The notes: a model not told the origin generated them from the sequence alone. A stretch of DNA of 64,000 bases from Propionimicrobium sp. PCR01-08-3 (GCF_030286045.1 NZ_CP127390.1:992001-1056000); one strand, 5' to 3'; positions 50,336 through 59,217 are shown, numbered from the stretch's first letter. Numbers and translations are program-made.

Positions 50336-50854
50336 ATGGATTTTGGTGACCGGCTGGAAAACCTGGCAAAGGACGTACAGGGCCGCGTAGGTGAGTTCGT
50401 GGATTCTGCCAAGCAGAAGTACAAGGATTCCGATCTGGACGTCAAGCTTGACGCCTTCAAGAGCGACGTCTCCGAGCGTTACAACGATTTCGCCGGTGCC
50501 GTGAAGAGCAAGGTGGATGAGTCGGATCTGGACGACAAGTTCCGTGGCTTCACCCAGTCGGTGGGCGACAAGTATCGCGATGTCGCCGATACGGTCAAGC
50601 AGAAGTACAACGACTCAGACCTGGACGACAAGTTCGACGATCTCAAGAAGGATTTCGGCGGCAAGTTCGACGACTTCAAGGCCGCATTCCTGGACGCGAA
50701 GTCTGATGCGGCGCGGGCCACATCCGACGCGGCGGACAATGTCTCCGATGCAGTCAGCGATGCCAAGAAGTCGGCCGGCGATGCTGCTGCCGACGCCAAG
50801 GACGCCGCAGGGGCGGCCGCCGAGCAGGTGAAGGACAACCTCAAGGAGCAGTGA
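50336..50854 (+). CDS. Helical repeat protein, LEA/YtxH-like
   Basis: This 172-residue, highly charged protein lacks a signal and a TM helix. It is built from imperfect helical repeats containing (D/E)SDLDxK, at about residues 31, 63 and 92 (DSDLDVK, ESDLDDK, DSDLDDK), with KQKY and DKYRDV blocks. An Ala/Asp/Lys coiled-coil tail follows (AADNVSDAVSDAKKSAGDAA), similar to LEA group 3 and to YtxH-like bacterial proteins. Such proteins often protect membranes or proteins under desiccation or osmotic stress, but a role here is inferred from composition only. The ATG at 50336 follows GAGAGG. It neighbours the trehalose operon, which fits a stress theme. Confidence 0.7.
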   Translation: MDFGDRLENLAKDVQGRVGEFVDSAKQKYKDSDLDVKLDAFKSDVSERYNDFAGAVKSKVDESDLDDKFRGFTQSVGDKYRDVADTVKQKYNDSDLDDKFDDLKKDFGGKFDDFKAAFLDAKSDAARATSDAADNVSDAVSDAKKSAGDAAADAKDAAGAAAEQVKDNLKEQ

Positions 50855-50993
50855 GGTCGCATAGCGACCTGGTTCGAGCGACGAGGCTACGTAACAAGCT
50901 CGAGAGCCTGCCGATAGCCCGCGTCAGGTGATGTTTCGGTGATCGAGTACCTGCGCGAGTTGCAGTCGTGGCTCTCCGCTCGACAACGTCGTT

Positions 50994-51031
50994 GGCCTCA
51001 GAAGAACGGCTGAACCTGTTCTTCTGAGGCC
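50994..51031 (+). terminator. Rho-independent terminator
   Basis: A 14-bp perfect stem (GGCCTCAGAAGAAC and complement) with a 10-base loop and a following TTCCTTGTT lies 140 bp after the helical repeat gene. The bases between 50855 and 51230 otherwise show no gene. Confidence 0.8.
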
Positions 51032-51230
51032 TTCCTTGTTGTCGATGCGCTGGCATGTCGCCAACAGAAGGGGTGAGCCTGATCATCTACCTCGTCCATA
51101 GTGATTCAGGCCGTAGTTGATCAGAGCAAAAGCAAGCCATCTGACGTGCTGGTTGTTCGTCGGAGGCTTATCTCGATCACATTCCATATTGACCGGCGCA
51201 TCGCGCCCGAGAATGTGGCAGGGTAGGCGA

Positions 51231-52103
51231 GTGCCCGCTAATACCGCCGAACTATTGCAGTTGCTCGACCTGAGCCGTTTCGGCCAGGCGTCGTTTCTTG
51301 CCGCTCATCCCCGCACCCGCATGCAACGCACGTATGGGGGACAGATCCTCGCTCAGGCGCTGACGGCCGCCTACCAGACCGTGCCCGAGCAGAGGGTGGC
51401 GCATTCGCTGCATGCCTACTTCCTGCGTCCGGGCGAGGTCAGCACCGACACCCGGTTCGACGTGCAGTCGCTGCGCGACGGCAATACCTTCAGCACCAGG
51501 CGAGTCGAAGCGAAGCAGCAGCAGCGGGAGATCTTCGCCGGATCGGTTTCTTTCCACCGAATGGAGCCGGGCCTGGACCATGCCGATCCCATGCCGGAAA
51601 GCGTGCCCACGCCCGAGGAATGCCCGCGGCTGGTCGATGAAATGGATCGGCGGTTCGGTGCGCACTCGATCTGGCACGAGTGGGACGCGCTCGACGTGCG
51701 TTTCGCCGGGGACTCGTCGCCGGGCGGCATCATCAAGCCGGGACGCCATGTCGCCAGCATGCGGGTCTGGGTGCGCACCCAGGACCGGTTGCCCGACGAT
51801 CCGCGCGTTCACCAAGCCGTGCTCGCATATCTGTCGGATCTGACCTTGCTGAGCGTGTCGGCGGTGCCGCATCCGGTGGTCTTCATGTCGAACGAGTTGC
51901 AGACCGCCTCGATCGATCACGCGGTGTGGTTCCATCGTCCGTTCCGTGCGGACGACTGGCTGCTCTACGACATGTTCTCGCCGTCGGCCTCGGCGGCGCT
52001 GGGGTTCTCGAACGGCAGGTTGTTCCAAGAGGGCAAACTGATCGCGTCCTGCGCCCAGGAGGGCCTGATTCGCCAGGTCACCTCGCGCGAGATGCTCAGC
52101 TGA
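51231..52103 (+). CDS. tesB: Acyl-CoA thioesterase II (TesB)
   Basis: This 290-residue double-hotdog thioesterase hydrolyses acyl-CoAs to free acids and CoA. Signature elements are TYGGQILAQALTAAYQTVP, HSLHAYFLRPGEVSTD and DGNTFSTRRVEAKQQQREIF in the first hotdog. The second has SNELQTASIDHAVWFHRPFRADDWLLYDMFSPSAS with the catalytic Asp/Thr/Gln triad region. The GTG at 51231 gives the normal N-terminus (VPANTAELLQLLDL). A TTGACC (51189) with a weak -10 at 51211 would put transcription about 8 bp before it, a nearly leaderless mRNA. Confidence 0.92.
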   Translation: MPANTAELLQLLDLSRFGQASFLAAHPRTRMQRTYGGQILAQALTAAYQTVPEQRVAHSLHAYFLRPGEVSTDTRFDVQSLRDGNTFSTRRVEAKQQQREIFAGSVSFHRMEPGLDHADPMPESVPTPEECPRLVDEMDRRFGAHSIWHEWDALDVRFAGDSSPGGIIKPGRHVASMRVWVRTQDRLPDDPRVHQAVLAYLSDLTLLSVSAVPHPVVFMSNELQTASIDHAVWFHRPFRADDWLLYDMFSPSASAALGFSNGRLFQEGKLIASCAQEGLIRQVTSREMLS

Positions 52104-52121
52104 CAGATGCGCAAAAAGCAG

Positions 52122-52158
52122 TTCGGCTCCGGCCACCACGAAGGTGACCGGAGCCGAA
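52122..52158. terminator. Bidirectional terminator between tesB and the sigma gene
   Basis: TTCGGCTCCGGCCACC pairs with GGTGACCGGAGCCGAA (15 of 16 bp) around a 5-base loop, with A tracts on the tesB side. It serves the two converging genes. Confidence 0.8.
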
Positions 52159-52174
52159 TTCATAGCTGACTGCC

Positions 52175-53110
52175 TTAGGCGACCGCTACCGCGCTTTTCT
52201 CACGCAGCACAACCAGCGCGGCCCGCTCGATCTGGCGAACCCGCTCCGCGGTGATGCCCCAGACCTGGCCGATATCCGACAACTTGGCCTGGCGTCCATC
52301 CAGCAGACCGTAGCGGCGGCGCACCACATCAGCGGAACGCTCGTCGAGGTCCTCCAGCAGAGCATCGAGGCGGTCACGGTCTTCCTGGCTGAGCACGACC
52401 TCGTCCGGCCCGGGGGAGGTCTCGCGGGCGATCAGATCGCCGAGCGAGGTGTCGCCATCCTCCTCGACCGGGGCGTCCAGGCTGACGTGCTCGCGGCTGT
52501 AGCGGATCAAATCAACGACCTTGTCCTCGGTCACATCGAGCTCGCGTGCGATCTCGTTGACCTCCGGGTCGCGGCCGAGCGTCCGTTCCAGGTTGCGGCG
52601 AACCGCCGAAATCTGGTTCACCTGCTCGGCGACATGCACCGGCAGCCGGACGATGCGTCCCTGCTGGGCGATGCCACGGCTGATCGCCTGACGTACCCAC
52701 CAGGTGGCGTAGGTCGAGAACTTGAAGCCTTTGGCGTAGTCGAATTTCTCGACCGCGCGGATCAGGCCGGTATTGCCCTCCTGAACCAGATCCAGAAGCG
52801 GCATCTGAGAGCGCCCGTACTTGCGGGCGACGGATACGACCAAACGAAGATTGGCGCGCAAGAAATGCTGCATCGCCTTGTCGCCGTCCTGGGCGACGAG
52901 CTCAAGCTCGGTCTCGGTCGCGTCGGTTTCGGATTCCACGCGACCATCGAGGATGGCTCGGGCGAACTGGCCAGCTTCGATCCGGCGAGCCAGATGTACC
53001 TCTTCTTCGGCGTTCAGCAGAGGCGTCTTGGCGATGGACTCAAGGTACAGTCCGACCGAATCCTTGCCGTCAATGCCATCGTTGGTCCGAACACGAGACT
53101 TGCTATCCAT
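52175..53110 (-). CDS. RNA polymerase sigma factor, SigB-like group 2
   Basis: The 311-residue sigma-70 protein covers region 1.2 (DSVGLYLESIAKTPLLNAEEEVHLARRIEAGQ), region 2 ([41 protein letters not shown]), region 3 and region 4.2 (ITAERVRQIERAALVVLREK). It lacks the long Lys-rich N-terminus of the primary factor opposite it, so it fits the SigB/MysB-type alternative factor found beside sigA in actinobacteria. The ATG at 53110 follows AAAGG; the upstream TTG-open stretch was not used. It is divergent from sigA. Confidence 0.9.
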   Translation of the reverse strand: MDSKSRVRTNDGIDGKDSVGLYLESIAKTPLLNAEEEVHLARRIEAGQFARAILDGRVESETDATETELELVAQDGDKAMQHFLRANLRLVVSVARKYGRSQMPLLDLVQEGNTGLIRAVEKFDYAKGFKFSTYATWWVRQAISRGIAQQGRIVRLPVHVAEQVNQISAVRRNLERTLGRDPEVNEIARELDVTEDKVVDLIRYSREHVSLDAPVEEDGDTSLGDLIARETSPGPDEVVLSQEDRDRLDALLEDLDERSADVVRRRYGLLDGRQAKLSDIGQVWGITAERVRQIERAALVVLREKSAVAVA

Positions 53111-53376
53111 GGTGGCTGCCTTTCTGTCGACCAATGGTGTAACGCACGAAACCGTGGATTTCTTTCATCAATCGCACAATTTCTTTGAAAACGGGACGCC
53201 GTGGGGGCATACTGCGACCCAAGTCGTACTCGACGTGCTCTCGAGGGTGTTCTGCGGGGGCACACCCAAGGTGGGGATTACTTGCCCGCCGTGGCAGTAT
53301 AGCTAGAGGCGCTCCTTGACGGGAGAGGTTTGGGGATGCGTCCAGATTAGTTGAGTCGGCTTCCGAAAGGTCATTT

Positions 53377-54762
53377 GTGACTTCCACCACTGATCAGGCT
53401 GCTATTGCGCCGGTAAAGCACACCCGTAAGGCCAAGGCTAGCGAGCAAGGGGCCGATGCGTCCACTGCCGAGAGCACTTCAGCCGCACGGACGCGCAAAT
53501 CGGCCGCCGACACCAAGCCTGCAGCATCGAATTCTTCGGCTGCCGCAGCCAAGAAGCCCTCCACCAGGGCCAAAAAATCCACCGCGCGCAAGACCAAGTC
53601 CTCGTCCAAGGCCAAGGAGCCCACCGTCGAGGAGGTCGCGAGTCGCACCGTCGACGTCACGGTCAAGCGTGACGGCGACGATCTGGTGTTGACCGTCGGT
53701 GGCAAGAAACGCACTCTCGACGATGTCGATGACTCGAAGTTCGATCACAAGGCCGCGGCCAAGGACGAAGCCGAGCTGGTCGGCGACGGTGAGGGCTTCA
53801 GTCTGTCGGACTCCGACGACGCCGACGAGCCGGAGCAACAGGTCGTCTCCGCGGGTGCCACCGCCGATCCGGTGAAGGATTATCTCAAGCAGATCGGCAA
53901 GGTTGCCCTGCTGAACGCGGCTCAGGAGGTCGAGCTCGCCAAGCGCATCGAGGCCGGCCTTTTTGCCGAAGAACGCGTCAATGCCGGTGACGTGGCCGAC
54001 AAGGACCACTCCGATTACGAGTGGATCACCGAAGACGGCCGGCGCGCGAAGAATCACCTGCTGGAAGCGAACCTGCGGTTGGTCGTCTCGTTGGCGAAGC
54101 GTTACACGGGCCGCGGCATGCTCTTTCTCGATCTGATCCAAGAGGGCAATCTGGGTCTGATTCGTGCGGTCGAGAAGTTCGACTACACCAAGGGCTACAA
54201 GTTCTCGACCTATGCGACCTGGTGGATCAAGCAGGCCATCACCCGTGCGATGGCCGACCAGGCTCGCACGATTCGCATTCCGGTACACATGGTCGAGGTC
54301 ATCAACAAACTGGCCAGGGTACAGCGCCAGATGCTGCAAGATCTCGGACGCGAACCGTTGCCCGAAGAGCTCGCCAAAGAACTCGACATGACCCCTGAGA
54401 AGGTCGTCGAAGTGCAGAAGTACGGACGCGAACCGATCTCGCTGCACACCCCGCTGGGCGAGGACGGCGATTCGGAGTTCGGTGACCTGATCGAGGATTC
54501 CGAGGCGATCGTCCCAGCGGACGCGGTGAACTTCACGCTGCTGCAGGAGCAGCTGCACGATGTGCTCGACACGTTGAGCGAGCGCGAGGCCGGCGTGGTG
54601 TCGATGCGTTTCGGCCTGACCGATGGCCAGCCCAAGACCCTGGACGAGATCGGCAAGGTCTACGGCGTAACCCGGGAGCGGATCCGCCAGATCGAGTCGA
54701 AGACGATGAGCAAGCTGCGCCACCCGTCGCGCTCGCAGATCCTGCGCGACTACCTGGAGTGA
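53377..54762 (+). CDS. sigA: Primary sigma factor SigA/RpoD
   Basis: This 461-residue sigma factor has an N-terminal Lys/Ala/Ser-rich domain of about 90 residues ([20 protein letters not shown]) typical of actinobacterial HrdB/SigA. Region 1.2 ([31 protein letters not shown]), region 2 with [30 protein letters not shown], region 3 and the region 4 HTH ([24 protein letters not shown]) follow. The GTG at 53377 is the only convenient start. It drives housekeeping transcription. The divergent sigma-like gene and the 266-bp shared upstream region suggest joint regulation. Confidence 0.95.
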   Translation: MTSTTDQAAIAPVKHTRKAKASEQGADASTAESTSAARTRKSAADTKPAASNSSAAAAKKPSTRAKKSTARKTKSSSKAKEPTVEEVASRTVDVTVKRDGDDLVLTVGGKKRTLDDVDDSKFDHKAAAKDEAELVGDGEGFSLSDSDDADEPEQQVVSAGATADPVKDYLKQIGKVALLNAAQEVELAKRIEAGLFAEERVNAGDVADKDHSDYEWITEDGRRAKNHLLEANLRLVVSLAKRYTGRGMLFLDLIQEGNLGLIRAVEKFDYTKGYKFSTYATWWIKQAITRAMADQARTIRIPVHMVEVINKLARVQRQMLQDLGREPLPEELAKELDMTPEKVVEVQKYGREPISLHTPLGEDGDSEFGDLIEDSEAIVPADAVNFTLLQEQLHDVLDTLSEREAGVVSMRFGLTDGQPKTLDEIGKVYGVTRERIRQIESKTMSKLRHPSRSQILRDYLE

Positions 54763-54804
54763 GTCAGCGAGCAGTTCACTTCTCGACGTAGCGCGAAAGC
54801 TTTG

Positions 54805-54871
54805 AGGGCGGGTGAGGTTGCCGTCGCAAACCGAAAACAGAGGATTGCTTCCCGGCAACTTCACCCACCTT
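54805..54871 (+). repeat. Hairpin element copy 3
   Basis: It is the same element as at 37824 and 38044: outer stem AGGGCGGGTGAGGTTGCC with its partner (some wobble pairs), inner GCAAACC/GGATTGC, loop GAAAACAGA. The core CGCAAACCGAAAACA is identical in all three copies. It is 42 bp after the sigA stop, so it could act as a terminator. Confidence 0.7.
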
Positions 54872-54960
54872 TCGCATGCGCGGGTGGTGGCATGCCAGGC
54901 CGGGGATGCTCGCCGTTCGCATGTATCGCCCGCCCCTCCTGCACTCCGCTCACCCAAACT

Positions 54961-55007
54961 TAGTTCGCCTGCGTTGCAACAGCAGTGAACTTGCTTGCGG
55001 CGAGCGG
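54961..55007 (+). repeat. Sequence related to the repeat within the hrpA insert
   Basis: Bases 54979-55007 match 39794-39822 of hrpA at 22 of 29 positions, ending in the shared CGAGCGG. It is in the 401-bp gap between sigA and the symporter gene, where no gene was recognised. Confidence 0.4.
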
Positions 55008-55098
55008 CTGAAAATCAGCGCGAGTGTCCACTACGGCGAGTGTCCTCAATCTCTGGTGATCTGAGCGCTGCAGACATCCTGAACGCCACGGGCATAGG

Positions 55099-55136
55099 GA
55101 AGGGGCCACCACCGGATTTCCGATGGTGGCCCCTTC
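55099..55136. terminator. Hairpin terminator at the end of the symporter gene
   Basis: GAAGGGGCCACC pairs with GGTGGCCCCTTC (12 bp) and the hairpin lies 28 bp beyond the minus-strand symporter stop. It can also stop transcription coming from sigA. Confidence 0.75.
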
Positions 55137-55163
55137 TTACGTCAGTCCGAAAAATCCCGCCGA

Positions 55164-56531
55164 TCAGACGGTCGCAGGTTCCCGCGCGGGCCGAGCCTCG
55201 GCGTCCGATTCTGTGGACGGGTTCGGGCCGTCATAGCGGTCGCGGTTCAAGATCGCGTTGCGCTTCGAGACGACGACCGTGACCAGGGACTGACCGGCCA
55301 CGTTGGTGGCGGTGCGCATCATGTCGAGGATCGGGTCGATGGCCAGCAGCAGCCCGACGCCCTCCAGCGGAAGGCCCAAGGTCGACAGCGTCAGGGTCAG
55401 CATCACGACGGCGCCGGTCAGGCCGGCGGTCGCGGCCGAGCCGACCACGGCCACAAAGACGATCAACAGATAGTCGGTGATCGAGAGGTTGATGCCGAAC
55501 ATCTGCGCGACGGTGATCGCGGCAAGCGCCGGGTAAATGGCGGCGCAGCCGTCCATCTTGGTGGTGGCGCCCAGCGGGGCGGCGAAGGCTGCGTATTCCT
55601 TGGGCACGCCGAGATTCTCGGTCATGTTGCGCTGCGTGACCGGCAGGGTGCCCACCGAAGAACGCGACACGAAGGCCAAGGTGATCGACTCCCACGCGCC
55701 GGCAAAGAAGCGCTTGACGCTCAACCCGTTCAGCTTCAGGATCGCCGGATAGACGGCGAACATCACCAGAGCGCAACCGACGTAGACGTCAACGGTGAAG
55801 ACGGCGAGCGGACGAACCAGATCCCAGCCGTAGCTGGCCACGGCCTTGCCGATCAGAGCGGCCGAACCGATCGGTGCCAAGCGGATGATCCACCAAACCA
55901 GTTTCTGAAAGATCTCCAGCGCCGACTCGGAGAATCTGAGGAAGGGCTCGGCCTTCGTGCCGGCAGCAAGGGCGGCACCGCCGACGGCGATGCCCAGCAC
56001 GACGATCTGCAACACGTTGAAGCTGACCGAGCTGGTCACCGCGACCTCTGCGTCCGCGACCTCGGCGGTGGAGCTGACGCTCATGCCGAGGAAGTTGGCG
56101 GGAACGATCGACTTGAGGAAGTCGAGCCAGCCACCCTGGGTGGAGGAGGCTTCGGCTTGCGAAATATCGATGCCGGTGCCCTGGCCCGGATTGGTCAAAA
56201 GGCCGATACCGATACCGATCACCACGGCGATGAATGCGGTGATCGCGAACCACTCGAGGGTCTGTGCGGCGAGCTTCGCCGCATTGGTAACCTTGCGCAG
56301 CTGGGAGATGCTGACCACCAGGGCCAAGAAGACCAGCGGGACGACGACCACGCGAAGCAGCTGGACGAAGATGCTGCCGACTTGGGTGAGGACCTCGGTC
56401 AGCCAATCGAGTTCGGCACTGCGGGCGAATGCGCCGAGCAGGATGCCGATAACCAGGCCGATGATGACTTGTACGCCGAACGAGGGCGCCTTGATCTTGT
56501 GCTTTGTTGGTTGATCTGTGTCGACGGACAT
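55164..56531 (-). CDS. Dicarboxylate/amino acid:cation symporter (DAACS family)
   Basis: The 455-residue carrier belongs to the Glt/DctA/SstT family. HP1 carries the serine-rich motif in FVSRSSVGTLPVTQRNMTENLGVP. The Asp/Met-rich helix 7 region is GATTKMDGCAAIYPALAAITVAQMFG and HP2 is SAATAGLTGAVVMLTLTLSTLGLPLEGVGLLLAIDPILDMMRTATNVAGQ. It couples uptake of a dicarboxylate or amino acid such as glutamate, serine or threonine to sodium or protons. The ATG at 56531 follows AGGAGA; the frame beyond it to 56702 has no membrane or RBS features. The C-terminus is a 30-residue polar tail. Confidence 0.9.
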   Translation of the reverse strand: MSVDTDQPTKHKIKAPSFGVQVIIGLVIGILLGAFARSAELDWLTEVLTQVGSIFVQLLRVVVVPLVFLALVVSISQLRKVTNAAKLAAQTLEWFAITAFIAVVIGIGIGLLTNPGQGTGIDISQAEASSTQGGWLDFLKSIVPANFLGMSVSSTAEVADAEVAVTSSVSFNVLQIVVLGIAVGGAALAAGTKAEPFLRFSESALEIFQKLVWWIIRLAPIGSAALIGKAVASYGWDLVRPLAVFTVDVYVGCALVMFAVYPAILKLNGLSVKRFFAGAWESITLAFVSRSSVGTLPVTQRNMTENLGVPKEYAAFAAPLGATTKMDGCAAIYPALAAITVAQMFGINLSITDYLLIVFVAVVGSAATAGLTGAVVMLTLTLSTLGLPLEGVGLLLAIDPILDMMRTATNVAGQSLVTVVVSKRNAILNRDRYDGPNPSTESDAEARPAREPATV

Positions 56532-57032
56532 GTTTCTCCTGGGTGTGGGCCGGGTGCGCTCAATCGGTTTGCGATCGGTCGAGTGGGGCCTGGCCGGTTG
56601 GTGGATGAATGGAGATAAGTCGGTGGTCGAGCGGCGGGGCGTCCAAGCCGAGATCCGGGCGCATCCGGCTTGTCGTTTTGCCCGTCCAACCGGTGTCCGC
56701 AACGGTGATGGCGGTCTGACAGGTCCTCGACGGACGCGCCCAATCGGGCGTGTGGTTGCCGGCTGAGCGGGTGCTTGCGTGAGCTACGACGCTTCCGGCG
56801 CCAGCACCGACGAAAAAGAGGTCAGCAACAAGCTGCGCTGAAGGTCAGCGCGAAATCGATGTATAGCCTGCACCACATCTGTGAGTTACTCGATCCTTCT
56901 GGGGCCGCGGGTAGCAGCTTGCCGACTGCTCATGCTAGACCTTGGGAGCGCAGTGCCATCCGCCGGTCGAGACCATTGCTGCCTCGCCCACGTTGCCCGC
57001 CGCGCCTCTCAAGGTGTCCGGCAGCACAACGG
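56532..57032. other. 501-bp intergenic region
   Basis: No coding pattern was recognised on either strand between the symporter start and the end of the PLP-enzyme gene. A -10-like TATAGC near 56864 (GATGTATAGCCTGC) is the only plausible promoter element. It may contain decayed sequence, but nothing could be assigned. Confidence 0.4.
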
Positions 57033-58016
57033 TTATGCCGGCGTAATGATTCCTCGTGTTGCCATCTCGCCGTGGCAATTTGCCGTGGCCGCCCGGCAGA
57101 TCCAATCCGCGACGCGATCCTCGCGGCCCGCCACGGTGTGGTCGAGCGGAATCGTGAAGATATCCGTCCGCCAGCCATGTCCAGGGGCAAGATGACGGGG
57201 CTTTCCCCAATAGACCGGCGGAAAGACGCCATGGGTGGCCAGGTCGTCCATGATCTGATCGGCGTGGTGATGCCGCAGAGCGAGCAAACCGGAGGCTGGG
57301 GGGTTGAGCATTTTCAGCCAGGGGATCTGATGTGCGGCGAGTGCGCGAGCGAGTCGTTGCATGACGTGGCGACGCTTCGCGAACAGAGCGCATTCATCCA
57401 GCCCATCGACCAGCCGCATGGACGCAGTGCTCGGCGGCGCCGGAACCCACGCCTGGTCGGCTGCGTCCTCGGCGTCCTCGAAGGTCGCGATGCTCGGCCG
57501 ATCCAGGTAGCGTCGTCGCGCTGCGATGGCACGGGTCGTCTCGGAACTACTACTGGGCACCAGTGTGGCTTGCCCCAGTCCGGTGACGAATGCGCCGTCC
57601 GTCACGGGAAGCAGCTTTCGCAGGCTCGCGGTCACGTAGTCGGCCTTGGTGCTGAGTGGGTGCGGCCAGCTGTGCGTCCGGTCGATGATGAGGGTGCTGC
57701 CGGCCTCTCGTCCGGATTGCAGCACGTCGGCGAGCGCAGCAGAGGCCTGGTTGCCGAAGGTTTCGCAATGCAGCACCGCGCTGCGCGGTGACCGGGCCAG
57801 AGCCGATCGGAGCGCGGCCGGGACCATCAGACAATGCGTGTCGGTCTCGACGAAACGGACGCTGATGCCTTCCAAGGTGAAAGGCAGCACCATGGTGGGG
57901 CAGTAGTAGTCAGGGGCGAGCAAAGAAGTGATCGTCCGTGCCCGGAGTTCCTGGGCGATCAACGACAAGGCTTGGCGTCCGAATGCGGTGACAACGGCGT
58001 CGTTCGGCAATTTCAT
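57033..58016 (-). CDS. PLP-dependent enzyme of the DegT/DnrJ/EryC1-like fold
   Basis: The 327-residue protein has the small-domain and core pattern of fold-type I PLP enzymes of the sugar-aminotransferase kind: ITSLLAPDYYCPTMVLPFTLEGISVRFVE, then LIIDRTHSW with the PLP-binding Asp. The Schiff-base lysine lies in YVTASLRKLLPVTDGAFV, where SLRKxLPVxDG is a family hallmark. It is shorter than most DegT proteins and carries no sugar-nucleotide context, so its substrate is unknown. It is the last gene of a tightly overlapping trio: its ATG overlaps the stop of the 56-codon gene (ATGA). Confidence 0.75.
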   Translation of the reverse strand: MKLPNDAVVTAFGRQALSLIAQELRARTITSLLAPDYYCPTMVLPFTLEGISVRFVETDTHCLMVPAALRSALARSPRSAVLHCETFGNQASAALADVLQSGREAGSTLIIDRTHSWPHPLSTKADYVTASLRKLLPVTDGAFVTGLGQATLVPSSSSETTRAIAARRRYLDRPSIATFEDAEDAADQAWVPAPPSTASMRLVDGLDECALFAKRRHVMQRLARALAAHQIPWLKMLNPPASGLLALRHHHADQIMDDLATHGVFPPVYWGKPRHLAPGHGWRTDIFTIPLDHTVAGREDRVADWICRAATANCHGEMATRGIITPA

Positions 58017-58183
58017 AGCTTGCTTCGATCCGTGGCGTAACGTTTACCGGCCTGAGTCATCGCGGCGACGAGGTCGCATGCCGCAGGAGGATTGTCGGCG
58101 CGGCTCGATTCCGGAAGCCGGGCGACCAGATACCAGCCAACCGACAGGCCGAAAAGCACTCGGTGGCTATCGTGACAGATCAT
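58013..58183 (-). CDS. Small hypothetical protein translationally coupled to ybaK and the PLP enzyme
   Basis: A 56-codon gene, MICHDSHRVLFGLSVGWYLV at the N-terminus and ending TDRSKL. Its ATG shares the last base of the YbaK-family stop (TGATG) and its TGA overlaps the ATG of the PLP enzyme (CTATGAAA). Both overlaps are in frame with intact neighbours, the arrangement expected for a genuine coupled gene and unlikely by chance. The product is basic and mostly soluble, with one moderately hydrophobic stretch (VLFGLSVGWYLVA) that may be a short membrane-associated segment. No family was recognised. Confidence 0.55.
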   Translation of the reverse strand: MICHDSHRVLFGLSVGWYLVARLPESSRADNPPAACDLVAAMTQAGKRYATDRSKL

Positions 58184-58641
58184 CAGTCGCTGATATCGGC
58201 CACGGTCGCGTTCAGCACGGTGATCATCGCGTCGGCGTCCAGTTCGATCGCCACATTCGGTGCGCCCGAACCCATGGACACTCTTTTGCCTTGAATCGAC
58301 GAATCGGCGATCACCGGCCATGGGTGGGTGGCGCCGAACGGGGTGATGGTGCCGCGAACGTACCCGGTGACGTCGAACGCGGTCGCGGCGTCCGGCATGG
58401 AGAGCCGATGGACGCCCAGCAGTGCCCGTAGCTTCGGCCAACTGAAAGTACGGTCCCCGGGCACCAGCACGAACAGATAGTCGTCCTCGCCACGGCGCAC
58501 GACCAGGGTCTTGACGATGTCCGCAGGCGCAATACCACGCGCTTCGGCGGCCTCCGCAAGCGAATTCACCGGCCCGTGCCGGGTGATGGTCTGCTCCAGA
58601 CCGAGTTCACGTAAGGCGTTCAGCGCCCGCTGTTCACTCAC
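58183..58641 (-). CDS. YbaK/ProX-family aminoacyl-tRNA deacylase
   Basis: The 152-residue protein has the YbaK/ProX editing fold: DIVKTLVVRRGEDDYLFVLVPGDRTFSWPKLRALL, with the catalytic Lys in VKTLVV, and TGYVRGTITPFGATHPWPVIAD with the substrate-loop Gly/His. Members hydrolyse mischarged Cys-tRNA(Pro), Ala-tRNA(Pro) or related species. The GTG at 58641 follows AAAGGG, while the open frame to 58779 is not coding-like. It overlaps the small gene downstream, giving a three-gene operon. Confidence 0.85.
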   Translation of the reverse strand: MSEQRALNALRELGLEQTITRHGPVNSLAEAAEARGIAPADIVKTLVVRRGEDDYLFVLVPGDRTFSWPKLRALLGVHRLSMPDAATAFDVTGYVRGTITPFGATHPWPVIADSSIQGKRVSMGSGAPNVAIELDADAMITVLNATVADISD

Positions 58642-58784
58642 GATCAGCCCTTTCTTCGGTATCGCCGGTTCGTAACGGTGATGGCGTTCACGTTGTTGAC
58701 ACCAACAGATTTCGGTCAGCCATGGATGTGCCACAGATTTCTGGGATGATCCGGCTGAGTCTAAGCAAGCCCTCTCCAAAACAA

Positions 58785-58815
58785 CTGCGGCCCGGCTCTG
58801 GGAGCCGGACCGCAG
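58785..58815. terminator. Hairpin terminator between ybaK and DUF7455
   Basis: CTGCGGCCCGGCTC pairs with GAGCCGGACCGCAG (13 of 14 bp) around a 3-base loop, just past the DUF7455 stop on the minus strand. Confidence 0.75.
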
Positions 58816-58832
58816 AAATACGTACTGTCAGA

Positions 58833-59030
58833 TCAGCTGAGCCTGTCGGTCTCATCATGAATCTGAAGAGCAACCTGCTTCAGCTTGTCAGAATGCATTC
58901 GTGCATGGTGTGCACAGAAGAGCAATTCGCCACCAGATGCGAGGGTTACGCGAAGGTATGCCTGCGCACCACAGCGATCACAACGATCGGCTGCAGTCAG
59001 CGGCTTTTCACTCATGACTGTCGCGTTCAA
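58833..59030 (-). CDS. DUF7455 small zinc-ribbon protein
   Basis: This small actinobacterial protein reads PLTAADRCDRCGAQAYLRVT, then GGELLFCAHHARMHSDKL, with a CxxC and a CxxH-H pair that can bind zinc. The conserved core is typical of DUF7455 proteins encoded beside sigA or gyrB-like genes. TTG at 59030 (LNATVMSEKP) is favoured because GAGGAG lies 6 bp upstream; ATG at 59015 has no SD and is the alternative. Function is unknown. It is divergent from the topoisomerase gene across a region with multiple inverted repeats. Confidence 0.8.
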   Translation of the reverse strand: MNATVMSEKPLTAADRCDRCGAQAYLRVTLASGGELLFCAHHARMHSDKLKQVALQIHDETDRLS

Positions 59031-59217
59031 TTTTGTCTCCTCACTATCCGGGGATCGTTCCGGTCGCTCGGTTAACACGCAAGACGTGAACTTTGTTCCC
59101 TTGCCTTGAAGCCTACTCGCCGCCAGCACAAGTCAAGTCGTGGGTTCATGGCGATTCGGGTATGACGGCATCAGCGATCAATGAAGGCCGGCCGCTTCGG
59201 TGGTCCGGCTGTGATGT

